Source: Cyprinodon diabolis (lineage: Eukaryota > Chordata > Actinopteri > Cyprinodontiformes > Cyprinodontidae). From it: DNA of 64,000 nucleotides. Of this stretch, positions 48,904 through 59,670 are shown in pieces. The translations under genes and the position numbers were made by a program. Under the pieces are notes generated by a model. That model was not told the origin of the DNA, ran no database searches, and saw nothing but the letters and a program-made list of their open reading frames with translations. Every line of letters begins with the position of its first letter. Position 1 is the stretch's first letter. The stretch spans positions 5,148,879 through 5,212,878 of the forward strand of contig CM060064.1 of the NCBI GenBank assembly GCA_030533445.1, in the 5' to 3' direction.

Positions 48904-49205
48904 TATGACTCATGGACATGTGAAAATAGAAATATATTAATAAGTACAAAAAAGGTAGTTATTTAAAGGTAGTTTTTTTATTTTAAGCAATCAGATCAGG
49001 GTCTATTTGGAATAAGCCTTCATATGCCACCTATAAACATGCATTTTAATGGGGAGAACCCAGTAAGTAATTTCTTAAACTTTTGTCCTCTGTTGATTTT
49101 CTGCTTGTCTGTAATTTTTTACTGTAAAGGATGCACCTTAAAGCTTTCCCTACCCAATTCTTTCCTGAGAAGAGATCACTCGGACTTTAAAGAATACATT
49201 ATAAG
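48904..49205. other. Short non-coding flank
   Basis: No feature seen apart from the left target copy ATTATAAG at 49198-49205. Confidence 0.5.
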
Positions 49206-51508
49206 CAGTGGCGGCTGGTGAAAAATATTTTTGGTGGGGCTGATATAGCCTAGTGTATGTCTCCAACTAATCCGGAATAAGAATTCAAATAAACAATTGG
49301 AAATGAAATATAATTTAACAGGTATGATTTATTTTACTATATAATAACAGTAACAGTGATGATTTGGGTCACTGTGACGGGGTTCTTTGGCCTCCAAGAA
49401 TCCAGGCTCAGTCGGGTTACCAGTGTTGGTGATTTATTGTGCTCAAAAACTCAAAACAGGGTGCAAAAGAAACTAAACATACAAGATACTCTGGGCCTCA
49501 GCCTCCCTCCAGTTACCAGCAATGTAACAAAGAAACAGAAAACAAAAATGGCCGCTCTTCTTCCCACAGCCCTCATTAAATAGTTTAAGCCCCTACCCTC
49601 AGGCTCTCTTATTTCTGATTTCTTCTCATAAATCAGTTTTGTCCATATATTACCTCCACAAACAATTGATATACAAAAACATATAATTTTTACAACTTAA
49701 TTCCTTTACACAGATTAATTGATTTATTCAATTACCAATTGAAGATGACAAGTCCCCGTAGCACACACACACACACACACACACCAACACACACACGGCT
49801 AACCCCACTGAAATATTAAGTGTGCACCGTCAATACGCCAGCAGGTAACCAGGAACTACTCAATTCAATTCAATTCAGTTTATTTATATAGCGCCAAATT
49901 CACAACACATGTCATCTCAAGGCACTTTACAGTTCAACCAGATCATACAGTCAAATTGATACAAAGTTTTCTATCTAAGGAAAACCAGTTGATTGCATTG
50001 ACTCAAATACAATCCCTCACACTAAGCATGCTTGCAGCGACAGTGGAGAGGAAAAACTCCCTTTTAACAGGAAGAAACCTCCAGCAGAACCAGGCTCAGT
50101 GTGAGCGGCCATCTGCCGAGGCCGACTGGGGTTCAAGGAGACAGAAGCAGAGATACAAAAAGCAGCTGTAAAAGGCGGCCCCGTCCAGGAAACACACAGC
50201 CAGGCAGACGAGCTCCAAGGCAGCTCCCATGCCAGAGGATGAAGAGAGCACATCCACCCAGCCACGGCCAGAGAAACAGGACCACACTGGAAAACAGGCC
50301 AATCTCCAACATCTACAAACAAGGGTGTTGATGGAAGCAGCACAGCTGATGTTTCTTTCTTGAGTGACATCACAGCCAAACAGGAACAGACGAGGCAAAG
50401 CTACTCTGAGGAAAAGCAGAGAGAGCAGAACGTTAGAGATTGAACTAACAGATTCTGCAGAATAGGAGAACAGAGAGAGAATGAAGCAGAAAGATGAAAT
50501 GGGGGTCCCTATGTCCTCCAAAAGTCTAAGCCTATAGCAGCATAACTTTAAAGACAGCTCAGGATAACCTGAGCCACCCTAACTATAAGCTTTATCAAAA
50601 AGGAAAGTTTTAAGCCTAGTCTTAAAAGTAGACAGAGTGTCTGCCTCACGGACTAAAACTGGTAGTTGGTTCCACAGGAGAGGAGCCTGATAACTAAAAG
50701 ATCTGCCTCCCATTCTACTTTTAGAAATTCTAGGAACCACTAGTAAACCTGCAGATTGAGAGCGAAGTGCTCTATTAGGAACATAAGGAACAATCAGATC
50801 TCTGATATAAGATGGAGCTTGGCCATTTAAGGCTTTATATGTGAGAAGGAGGATTTTAAATTCAATTCTTGAACTACTGGGCTCAGCGCGAGTGTATTGG
50901 TCCTCAAAAGCACAGTATAACAGGAATGTGTGTGTGGCGCGCAAAGTTAGAGGTTATTTTAAGTGAGGAGGTGGATTCGTCACAGTCACAATAACCATGA
51001 CATGAAATTTTCTTACCCTACAACAGGGATGTTCTTCTGGCAAACGGGTAGATAATTAAGGAACTCACCGAATTTGGTGGAAGCTGCATCTCGTTCGTTA
51101 CAATCGCCATTGTCCCTCTAATTGTCTGCACCTGTGCTTGGGTTCAGAAGCCTGTTAAAGTGCAGTATTTTTCAGAGCCCCAAGACCATAAAATTCTGAG
51201 ACGCTGATTGGCCATTAAATTATTAAATTCACCTAGCAATAGTACATGATTGGCAGATTCTCTGCAAATGTGGTGCAGTCTAATCACAGCCCCAAGACAG
51301 AGACGGTAGGAGTCTGTCTGTGGAAATCCACAAATGAATGACAGTAGCTAGGGAAATGTAGTTTATATAATTTGTTTTGCTTTTAGGTACACACTCTAGA
51401 AAGTAAAACTGACATTTATGAGTTAATTTCTAAAAATATATTTTACGTTTCTCTCTTCTTATCAGGGAGGGCGGTGCCCCAGCGCCCCCTATGGGCCGGC
51501 CGCCACTG
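49206..51508. mobile_element. hAT element with nested LINE (2,303 bp)
   Basis: Terminal repeats CAGTGGCGGC and GCCGCCACTG are bounded by the perfect 8-bp direct repeat ATTATAAG (49198-49205 and 51509-51516). There is no transposase, so it is non-autonomous. About 1,010 bp of its length is a later LINE insertion (49861-50870). A CA microsatellite lies at 49761-49784. Confidence 0.93.
49861..50870 (-). mobile_element. L2-like LINE, 5'-truncated, inserted in hAT
   Basis: The minus strand carries the C-terminal end of an L2-type ORF2 (50870 to 50579: F-K-I-L-L-L-T-Y-K-A-L, L-W-N-Q-L-P, F-K-T-R-L-K-T-F-L-F), then a long 3' untranslated region, then an AATTC/ATTGA tail at 49861-49880. It is flanked by the 8-bp direct repeat GAACTACT (49853-49860 and 50871-50878), the mark of target-primed integration. 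Confidence 0.9.
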
Positions 51509-51516
51509 ATTATAAG

Positions 51517-52984
51517 GTTTATGTATTAAATGTCTAGAAAACAGAGCAGTTTTGACAGAATTGTAATCTTACTCAGACCAGATAGGTTGCTCAGATGGTA
51601 ATATCCGTGGTACGATGGTACGATCAGACTCAGTCCATCAGAGTCATAATAAATCACACACTGCCACATCTCATCACATCTCACATCATTACATCACCCA
51701 CCTTTGTAAATGAGCAGACGTCCCTTTCTTCTAATTTAGGAATCTGGAGGGAATTTAAAAGTAAGAACAGTTGTTGAACAGTTGTTAAGCCGACAGAAAT
51801 GTTGGCGTAGTAGTGGATGTTTTAACGCAGATTAATCTCACATTTTTTTGGAATATAAAAACAAAATAACAGTTTTTTGGGAAATTATCAGTATAATACT
51901 GCAACAGCTAGTTGGACGGAATACAAAAGAACTGTATGGTGCATATGTGCATATTCATACTTCTTATAAAGCCATCACCGCGAACTGGGGAAAGGAAACA
52001 ATGCCAACAAAAGCCCAATGGACTACACTTGTAGAGGAAATCTTCTTCAAATTGACACATATTTAAAGGCTGAACAATTAATTAATATGTTAATAATGTT
52101 AATAAGCTTACAGAAGCACTAACCTTTACCTGGTCAGCTATTTGTTGTATCTGTCCAGTTTACGTTTTGACTGTTCTGTTTACTGTTCTGTTTTTCTGAC
52201 AGAAGAACTGTCCTAATTATATAAACTGCTTGGGGAAACTTTACACTGAGGCATAACAGGGAGGTACTTTTAGATTTTACCACCACATACATAAGTAATT
52301 AAAAAATAACCCTTACTACTCAAGGATCTAATCTAAAGCAAAGTTTTTGTGTCATTTTTTACCCAGTCAGAACAAACCATGATACCTGGGAATCAGTCGT
52401 TCCTGGCCGCTCTAACTCAAAGCTTAAAGATGTGTATGTTACTAACATATACTGAAGCAAATGAAGGGCCAAAACAATAAGAAGACTGGAGAAAATGATG
52501 CAGCAAATGAAAATGTAGTTATTTATTAATTAAATAATCAGCTTTGTGATGGAAAATGGATGGATGGATGAATAATCAGCTTTGGATGGAAAATGGATGG
52601 AATGATGAATAATCAGCTTTTCCTGGAGGAAGCAAATAAAGGACTTACTGTAGGACCTGTGTGACTTTACCTTTGCAGATATTTCAACTCAACATTATAA
52701 AGTAGGTCTAACATTACATCAACACACAGCAAACAATGAGACATAAAAGCTCATGTTGATTGTATTCAAAAAATATTTGTTGGAATACAATCTTTTTACA
52801 TGCAAATTTTACAAGAAAGTCAAACATTGCTCTCAGCAAACTGTGTGAATGGCATTAATAATAATAATTAAACTCTCTGAAACTAAGATAAAATAAATCC
52901 CCAAAAGAAGATCAAAAACTTTTAGCCTTTTTGTTGTATTTTGTGAATAAAATTATGGTTTGAGCTCATGTACGTGTTCTATAA
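51517..52984. other. Non-coding, no gene seen
   Basis: A short direct duplication with 'ggatggaaaatggatgga' and 'gaataatcagcttt' wording lies at 52550-52622. No coding sequence is supported. Confidence 0.55.
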
Positions 52985-53982
52985 TTCAATTCAATTCAAT
53001 TCAATTCAGTTTATTTATATAGCGCCAAATTCACAACACATGTCATCTCAAGGCACTTTACAGTTCAACCAGATCATACAGTCAAATTGATACAAAGTTT
53101 TCTATCTAAGGAAAACCAGTTGATTGCATTGACTCATTGACTCAAATACAATCCCTCACACTAAGCATGCTTGTAGCAACAGTGGAGAGGAAAAACTCCC
53201 TTTGAACAGGAAGAAACCTCCAGCAGAACCAGGCTCAGTGTGAGCGGCCATCTGCCGAGGCCGACTGGGGTTCAAGGAGACAGAAGCAGAGATACAAAAA
53301 GCAGCTGTAAAAGGCGGCCCCGTCCAGGAAACACACAGCCAGGCAGACGAGCTCCAAGGCAGCTCCCATGCCAGAGGACGAAGAGAGCACATCCACTCAG
53401 TCACGGTCAGAGAAACAGGACCACACTGGAAAACAGGCCGATCTCCAAAATCTATAAACAAGGGTGTTGATGGCAGCAGCACAGCTGATGTTTCTTTCCA
53501 CAATGACGTCACAGCCAAACAGGAACAAAGCTACTCTGAGGAAAAGCAGAGAGAGCAGAAGGTTAGAGATTGAACTAACAGATTCTGCAGAATAGGAGAA
53601 CAGAGAGAGAATGAAGCAGAATGATGAAATGGGGGTCCCTATGTCCTCCAGAAGTCTAAGCCTATAGCAGCATAACTATAGAGATAGCTCAGGATAACCT
53701 GAGCCACCCTAACTATAAGCTTTATCAAAAAGGAAAGTTTTAAGCCTAGCCTTAAAAGTAGACAGGGTGTCTGCCTCACGGACTAAAATTGGTAGTTGGT
53801 TCCACAGGAGAGGAGCCTGATAACTAAAAGATCTGCCTCCCATTCTACTTTTAGAAATTCTAGGAACCACTAGTAAACCTGCAGATTGAGAGCGAAGTGC
53901 TCTGTTAGGAACATAAGGAACAATCAGATCTCTGATATAAGATGGAGCTTGGCCATTTAAGGCTTTATATGTGAGAAGAAGG
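52985..53982 (-). mobile_element. L2-like LINE 3' part, cut by the gypsy element
   Basis: It is near-identical in layout to 49861-50870, including the AATTC tail (52985-53008). The ORF2 end is broken off at 53982, where the gypsy LTR starts. The sequence on the far side of the gypsy element does not continue this LINE. Confidence 0.88.
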
Positions 53983-54676
53983 TGTCATGATTGGTTCAGG
54001 AAGACCCAATATGCAGAACACCACGGAGACGGAAACTGGAGTAAAAGTTAACAATGTTTATTGAACAATGGAACAATGAAAACTGGTTCACTTCTGGGGA
54101 TCTGGATTACAGGTAACTGGAAAGGAGACAGTTCAGTTAGTCACGTAGCTGGTGAATGTGGAAATGTTATCTTCAGAGATCTACCTAGAAGAATCCGGGT
54201 TTGGCTTTGAGAGAGGCACCGTTGGTTCCAGAGACTGTTTGATTCAGCAGAGTTCAGTTTCAGCTTCAGCGTCTTGCATCTAATGATAGGATAGACCTTG
54301 GTTTTCCAGCTCTTAGTCCAGAGCAGCATGGGAAAATCCAGAGAAGGTTCTTCAGGTTTGGCTCTGAGGGCAGGCTCGACAGGTTAAGCTCATCCAGAGC
54401 TTACAGGACAAAAACAGGTTTCCTGTAGGCAGAGACAAAGGTAATTACTTTCCAGCTAGGAGACTTGAGGCAACAACGATTTCACAGAGGAAGTGAGGCT
54501 CAGGTGCTAACCAAACTGGATAAACACTGCGGCGTTGATGCGAGGTCTGAGGGCTGCTTATATGGTGGAGGATCCTCCTGATGATGAGATGGGTTTCAGG
54601 TGTGTCGAACGCTCAGCTCAGGAGGATCCACAGTGAACTCTGCTGGAGACAGGTGGTACAGCTCCAGATCCCAACA
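53983..54676 (-). repeat. 3' LTR of Ty3/gypsy element
   Basis: Read on the minus strand it begins TGTTGGGATC and ends ATGACA. It matches 58717-59419 with several substitutions and at least one indel block (around 54050-54085), clearly more diverged than the ERV LTRs. Confidence 0.95.
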
Positions 54677-54690
54677 GTACCCCCCCCTCA
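54677..54690 (-). promoter_or_regulatory. Polypurine tract of the gypsy element
   Basis: Minus strand GAGGGGGGGGTA lies directly before the 3' LTR. It overlaps the pol stop codon at 54688-54690. Confidence 0.85.
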
Positions 54691-56676
54691 ACGACCGCCT
54701 CTTGGCGGTCCAGAAGACGTCGATGGGAGGGATCGCTCGTACTCCTCGATGAGGGATGGGTCGAGGATGTAGGAACCAGGAACCCACTGACGATCCTCCG
54801 GACCGTAGCCCTCCCAGTCAACGAGGTATTGCCAGCCACGACCTCGCCGACGGGAGTCCACGATCCGGCTGACGGTGAAAGCCGGATGTCCATCGACTTC
54901 CAGGGCGGGTGGAGGGGAGTCGGACGGAGGGCACAAAGGGCTGGAGATCATGGGCTTGATCTGAGAGACGTGGAATGTGGGATGAATTCGAAGAGTCGGA
55001 GGCAGTTGTAGTCGTACGGCAGACTGGTTTATGACCTGGGAAATCCTGTAGGGGCCAATGAATCTGGGAGAGAGTTTACGGGACATCCCCTTGAGGGGAA
55101 TGTCCCGAGTGGAAAGCCATACCTCCTGACCGACGGAGTAAACTGGTGCAGGGCGTCTTCTTCAGTCAGCGAAACGTTTAGTGGTCTCCATGGAACGGTT
55201 GAGGGTGGCTATGGTGTCTCTCCAGATGCGATGACTGCGGCGGATGTGGTGGTTGACTGATTTGACCGAAATCTCTCTCTCGTCTGCGGGGAAAAGTGGA
55301 GGTTGATAACCAAGACTGACCTGGAAAGGAGACTGGCCGGTGGAAGCTGACTTTAGAGAGTTGTGAGCATATTCGATCCATGGAAGGTGTTGGCTCCAAT
55401 CGGAGGGATTACTAGAGGTCAGACAACGAAGGGAAGAATCGAGCTGTTGATTCATTCTTTCGGTTTGGCCGTTGGACTGTGGGTGATAACCTGAGGTGAG
55501 AGAAGATTTGCAGTTGAGGGCTGAACAACATGCCTTCCAAACCTGAGAGATGAATTGTGGACCACGATCGGAAAGAATCTCCTGAGGGATGCCATGTAGA
55601 CGGAAAACGTGTTTAATAAGGAGCTGGGCAGTCTGAAAAGCCGTAGGAAGCTTCCTGAGGGGTACAAGAGGGCAGGACTTGGAAAATCGGTCAACAATGG
55701 TGAGAATTGTGGACATACCTCGAGAAATGGGAAGGCCAGTAACAAAGTCGATTGCGATGTGAGACCAGGGACGAGAAGGAATAGGAAGTGGATGCAACAG
55801 GCCAGAGGGAGGTTGATGTGTGGACTTGTTTCTGGCGCAGGTAGAACAGGCCAGCACATACTCCTTAACATCTCTTTGTAGAGTGGGCCACCAGAAATGT
55901 CTTAAAATGAGGTTGATGGTTCTACTCACCCCCGGGTGAGCGGCAAATTTGGCATTGTGCATCCACTGAATTAGGCGAGACCTGACAGAAGAAGGTACAT
56001 AAGTCTTGTTTGGGGGACCGTTACCTGGATCTGGTTCTGAAGCGAGGGCATAGTTTATTAGATCGGTGATCTCCCAGGTAACCACCCCAACAGTGCAGGA
56101 AGCGGGTAGAACAGGCTCAGGAGTCTCAGATTGATCAGTGGAATAAAGACGAGAGAGAGAATCGGGTTTGATGTTCTTGGATCCGGGTCTGTAAGAGATG
56201 ATGAGATTGAATCGTGAGAAAAATTGTGACCACCTTGACTGTCGAGGATTGGCCTGTTTGGCGGAATAGATATAGGCAAGGTTCTTATGATCTGTCCAAA
56301 CAAGAACCGGGTGTTCTGCTCCCTCAAGCCAGTGTCTCCATTCCTCTAATGCCAATTTGATGGCCAGTAATTCGCGGTCACCAACGTCGTAGTTTTGCTC
56401 AGCAGAGGAGAGTCTACGGGAGAAAAAAGCACATGGGTGAACTCTTAGGTCTGAATCGAGTCTCTGAGATAAGACAGCACCAACTCCTGAGTCGGAAGCG
56501 TCGACTTCGAGGATAAATTGTTTCGATGAATCAGGCTGGATTAACACTGGAGCTCTGGAAAACAACATCTTTAATTTGTCAAAAGCAGTTTGAGCCTCGG
56601 GAGACCTTTGGAAGGTTTTCTTGACTGATGTAAGAGAGGTTAGAGGTAGAGCTGTCTGACTAGGGCTTGAAAACAC
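54688..56676 (-). pseudogene. Gypsy pol: RNase H, integrase, chromodomain
   Basis: One frame from 56676 down to 54688 with a TGA at 55162-55164. Order: RNase H (V-D-A-S-D-S-G, then D-R-E-L-L-A, then W-T-D-H-K), integrase zinc finger (H-x...-H and C-x2-C around 55965-55840), the DD35E core (A-I-D-F, L-S-D-R-G, N-G-Q-T-E-R), and a chromodomain (V-S-R-I-V-D ... Y-L-V-D-W-E-G-Y-G ... W-V-P, about 54740-54880). The chromodomain steers integration toward particular chromatin in this clade. The frame opens at the RT deletion (about 56660). Confidence 0.9.
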
Positions 56677-57690
56677 GCAGGAGCGTTTGTTAGACCAAAA
56701 GGCATGACTAAATACTCAAATTGCCCCAGAGGGGTCTTAAAGGCAGTCTTCCATTCATCGCCATCTCTGATTCTGAGAAGGTGATAGGCGTTCCTTAAGT
56801 CGAGCTTAGTAAAGACAGTGGCCCCTTGAACTGGTTCGAAGGCAGAAGCGAGTAGAGGAAGTGGGTACTTATTCTTAATAGTAATTTGGTTCAAACCTCT
56901 GTAGTCAATACATGGTCTGAGAGATCCATCCTTCTTACCCACAAAAAAAGAAACCTGCTCCTAAAGGAGATGAAGAGGGGCGGATTATTTCAGCAGCTAG
57001 TGACTCATTTATGTATTTCTCCATTGTCTCTCGTTCGGGTTTGGAGATATTATAAAGTCTACTGCCGGGTAGAGGAGCTCCTGGCAAAAGCTCGATAGCA
57101 CAGTCGTATGGTCTGTGAGGTGGAAGGGACGTAGCACTAACCTTACTGAAGACAGGGGCTAGATCATGGTACTCAGGAGGAACAGAAGTAAGGTCAGGAG
57201 AGTCCATCTCCCCCCCCCCTCTAGGAGATCTTACAGCGGGGGCCGCTGAACGAAGGCACGTCTCATGGCATGAGGTCGACCAAGACTCAGTATGACGATC
57301 GGTCCAGTTTATGTGGGGGTTATGTCGCTCCAGCCACTCAAATCCCAAAACCAACGGAGAACATGCAGAGGGAAAAACAAAGAAAGATATGGTTTCTCGA
57401 TGGTTACCTGAAACCAACAGTTCGAGGGGTTGTGTCTGGTGAGTCACTTGGTGAAGCTTCTTTCCATCAATCGCAGAGACACAGAGAGGCTGGGTTAGAG
57501 GAACAGTTTCAATCTGTAGTTGTTCAACTAAATTGGAGTCAACCAGGTTCCTTTCACAGCCTGAATCAATGAATGCAGATAAAGTGAGGTTTTGGTCAGC
57601 AAAAATCAGCGTGGCTGGAAGTAATAGGCGAGGAGATCTTTTAGAAATAACATGGCCCGTCAGACTCCTCAGATCCTCTGACGGGCCCCA
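56640..57690 (-). pseudogene. Gypsy pol: protease and N-terminal reverse transcriptase
   Basis: The frame begins about 57690, in the minus-one frame relative to gag. It has the protease motif I-D-S-G (about 57560), runs to a frame break in the T run at about 56941-56947 (minus strand), then continues with K-K-D-G-S-L-R, the catalytic [10 protein letters not shown] motif and F-G-L-T-N-A-P. It then jumps at about 56655-56670 to sequence that normally follows the RT thumb. The second catalytic YxDD motif is missing, so this RT cannot work. Confidence 0.88.
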
Positions 57691-58722
57691 GCTTTTGATT
57701 TAGCTGGGCATGAGGCAATGAAATGGCCACTCTCACCACAGTAGATGCACAGCTTGCTCCTGACACGCCTTAACCTTTCCTCTGGAGTTAGCCTCGTATG
57801 CCCAACCTGCATGGGTTCGGCCTCACGCATGAGAGGCCTGAACTGGCAACGGGAGAGATTGGATCTTAGTTCTTGGCTTAGAAAAAGGTTCTGTGGAAGA
57901 GGAGAAGGCAGGTGCAATGTTAGAGGCAGAAACAGAACTTAAAGGACCATGATTCCTTGGTTTAGAGCTATTTCTGGCTCGAATCCTATTATCCAGCCTG
58001 ATTGTCAGGCGAATTAATTCCTCAAGAGTGGTGGGTTCGTCAAGGGTAGCAAGCTCATCCTTTATGTCTTCATTGAGAGCCTCAAAAAATGCTGTCTTAA
58101 GAGCACATTGGTTCCAACCGGAAGCTGCGGCTTTAACCCGGAAGTTAATGGAGAATTCAGCTACAGAAGAATTTCCTTGTCTTAGTTTCAAAAGAGCTCG
58201 AGAATCAACAGTTGGATCTGTTTCCTGGTTGAAGACTTGTGAAAACTCAGAGATAAAGTCGGAGTACTGGCAGCTAAGGCTTTCGTCGGAAGAAAACCTA
58301 GCCTGTGCCCATTCCAGGGCTCTTCCGGTCAATTGAGACAAAATAAATGATATCTTCTTATAATCGGTGGGAAAACTGCCAGGGGAATTTTTAAAGATTA
58401 ATCGACATTGAAACAAGAATCCTTTGCAGTCTTTCATGTTACCTGAAAACTTTTCAGGGAGACTAGGTCAGAACTCAGGTGATGACGTCACCGCCGGTGA
58501 CCTCGGAGGAGGAACTGGACCCGGAAATGGTTGTGCTGGCGGCGTGGCGTTAGCATTGCTCAAACTTTTAGCGAGGCTTTGAATTACTTGGTTTTGCATT
58601 TCGATGTGGGTATTTAACTCACGTAGGGCTTGAGCATTCCCATATATTTGAGCATCTTGCTCTTCCAAACGACGAAGGAGATGGTCTGCTGGGCCTTGTG
58701 TTTGGCCGCAGTCTTCTGTCAT
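57669..58722 (-). pseudogene. Gypsy gag with stop and frameshift
   Basis: The first in-frame ATG is at 58722, in the last six bases of the 5' LTR. A coiled-coil-like N-terminus is followed by a TGA at 58468-58470. The same frame then continues through the capsid-like retrotransposon gag domain to about 57823. A frame change between 57823 and 57917 leads to a zinc knuckle [14 protein letters not shown] (about 57705-57750), ending at 57669. The next frame (pol) is open before this stop. Gag packages the RNA into particles. Confidence 0.85.
58705..58712 (-). promoter_or_regulatory. Candidate self-priming site of the gypsy element
   Basis: The minus strand reads ACTGCGGC, four bases inside the 5' LTR boundary. 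It is the exact complement of GCCGCAGT at the expected RNA 5' end within the LTR (59269-59276, about 30 bases after TATAA at 59301-59305). There is no TGG start matching a tRNA 3' end. Tf1 and sushi-type chromoviruses are known to prime from their own RNA 5' end. Confidence 0.55.
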
Positions 58723-59419
58723 GATTGGTTCAGAGAGGCCCAATATGCAGAACACCACGGAGACGGAAACTGGAGTAAAAGTTTCACAATGTTTATTGAA
58801 CAACGGTAAAATCAAAGAGTCAAGTACTGGTTCACTTCTGGGGATCTGGTTCACAGGCAACTGGAAGGGAGACAGTTCAGTTAGCCACGTAGCTGGTGAA
58901 TGTGGAAATGTTATCTTCAGAGATCTACCTTGAAGAGTCCGGGTTTGGCTTTGAGAGAGGCACTGTTGGTTCCAGAGACTGTTTGATTCAGCAGAGTTCA
59001 GTTTCAGCTTCAGCGTCTTGCATCTAACGATAGGACAGACCTCGGTTTTCCAGCTCTTAGTCCAGAGTAGCATGGGAAATCCAGAGAAGGTTCTTCAGGT
59101 TTGGCTCTGAGGGCAGGCTCAACAGGTTAAGCTCATCCAGAGCTTACAGGACAAAAACAGGTTTCCTGTAGGCAGAGACAAAGGTAATTACTTTCCAGCT
59201 AGGAGACTAGAGGCAACGAAGATTTCACAGAGGAAGTGAGGCTCAGGTGCTAACCAAACTGGATAAACACTGCGGCGTTGATGCGAGGTCTGAGGGCTGC
59301 TTATATGGTGGAGGATCCTCCTGATGATGAGATGGGTTTCAGGTGTGTCGAAGGCTCAGCTCAGGAGGATCCACAGTGAACTCTGCTGGAGACAGGTGGT
59401 ACAGCTCCAGATCCCAACA
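58717..59419 (-). repeat. 5' LTR of Ty3/gypsy element
   Basis: 703 bp, read right to left. TATAA sits on the minus strand at 59301-59305. The LTR end carries the gag start codon. Confidence 0.95.
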
Positions 59420-59469
59420 GTTTAGGTCAGGCGTATTTACTTGTTTTCGATGTATTTATGGGTTGGTTG

Positions 59470-59670
59470 CATGGTGGCTCAGTTTTGTAGCTCTACTGCC
59501 TTGCAGGGAAAAAGTTCTAGGTTTGACTCCTGGTCCAGGGTCTTTCTGCAAGGATTTTTCATATTCTCCCAATGCATGCGCAGGTTCTCTCTGGATACTC
59601 CGGCTTCCTCCCACAGTCAAAAAATATGACTCATAGTTTCATTGGCTTCTCTAGATTCTCCTCGTGTGCG
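59470..59670 (+). repeat. tRNA-derived SINE candidate
   Basis: The head has an A-box-like 'tggctcagttttgtagc' and a B-box-like 'ggtttgactcc' 46 bases further on, the spacing of a tRNA gene. The body is shared with 39655-39862 (minus) and 44873-45120 ('ttctgcaagg', 'atgcgcaggttctctctgg', 'cccacagtc'). Confidence 0.65.

Larger units (their letters stand above)
53983..59419 (-). mobile_element. Ty3/gypsy chromovirus, defective
   Basis: Paired LTRs of about 700 bp flank gag, protease, reverse transcriptase, RNase H, integrase and a C-terminal chromodomain. The order and the chromodomain make it a chromovirus. It is inactivated by two in-frame TGA codons, frameshifts and an RT deletion. The outer flanks (gaagg left, gttta right) show no target duplication. 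Confidence 0.95.

Noticed and set aside
57669..57700. Programmed minus-one frameshift between gypsy gag and pol
   Set aside because: Pol is in the minus-one frame and overlaps the gag stop, but no canonical slippery heptamer in gag phase is visible in the short overlap. Left undecided, so not claimed.
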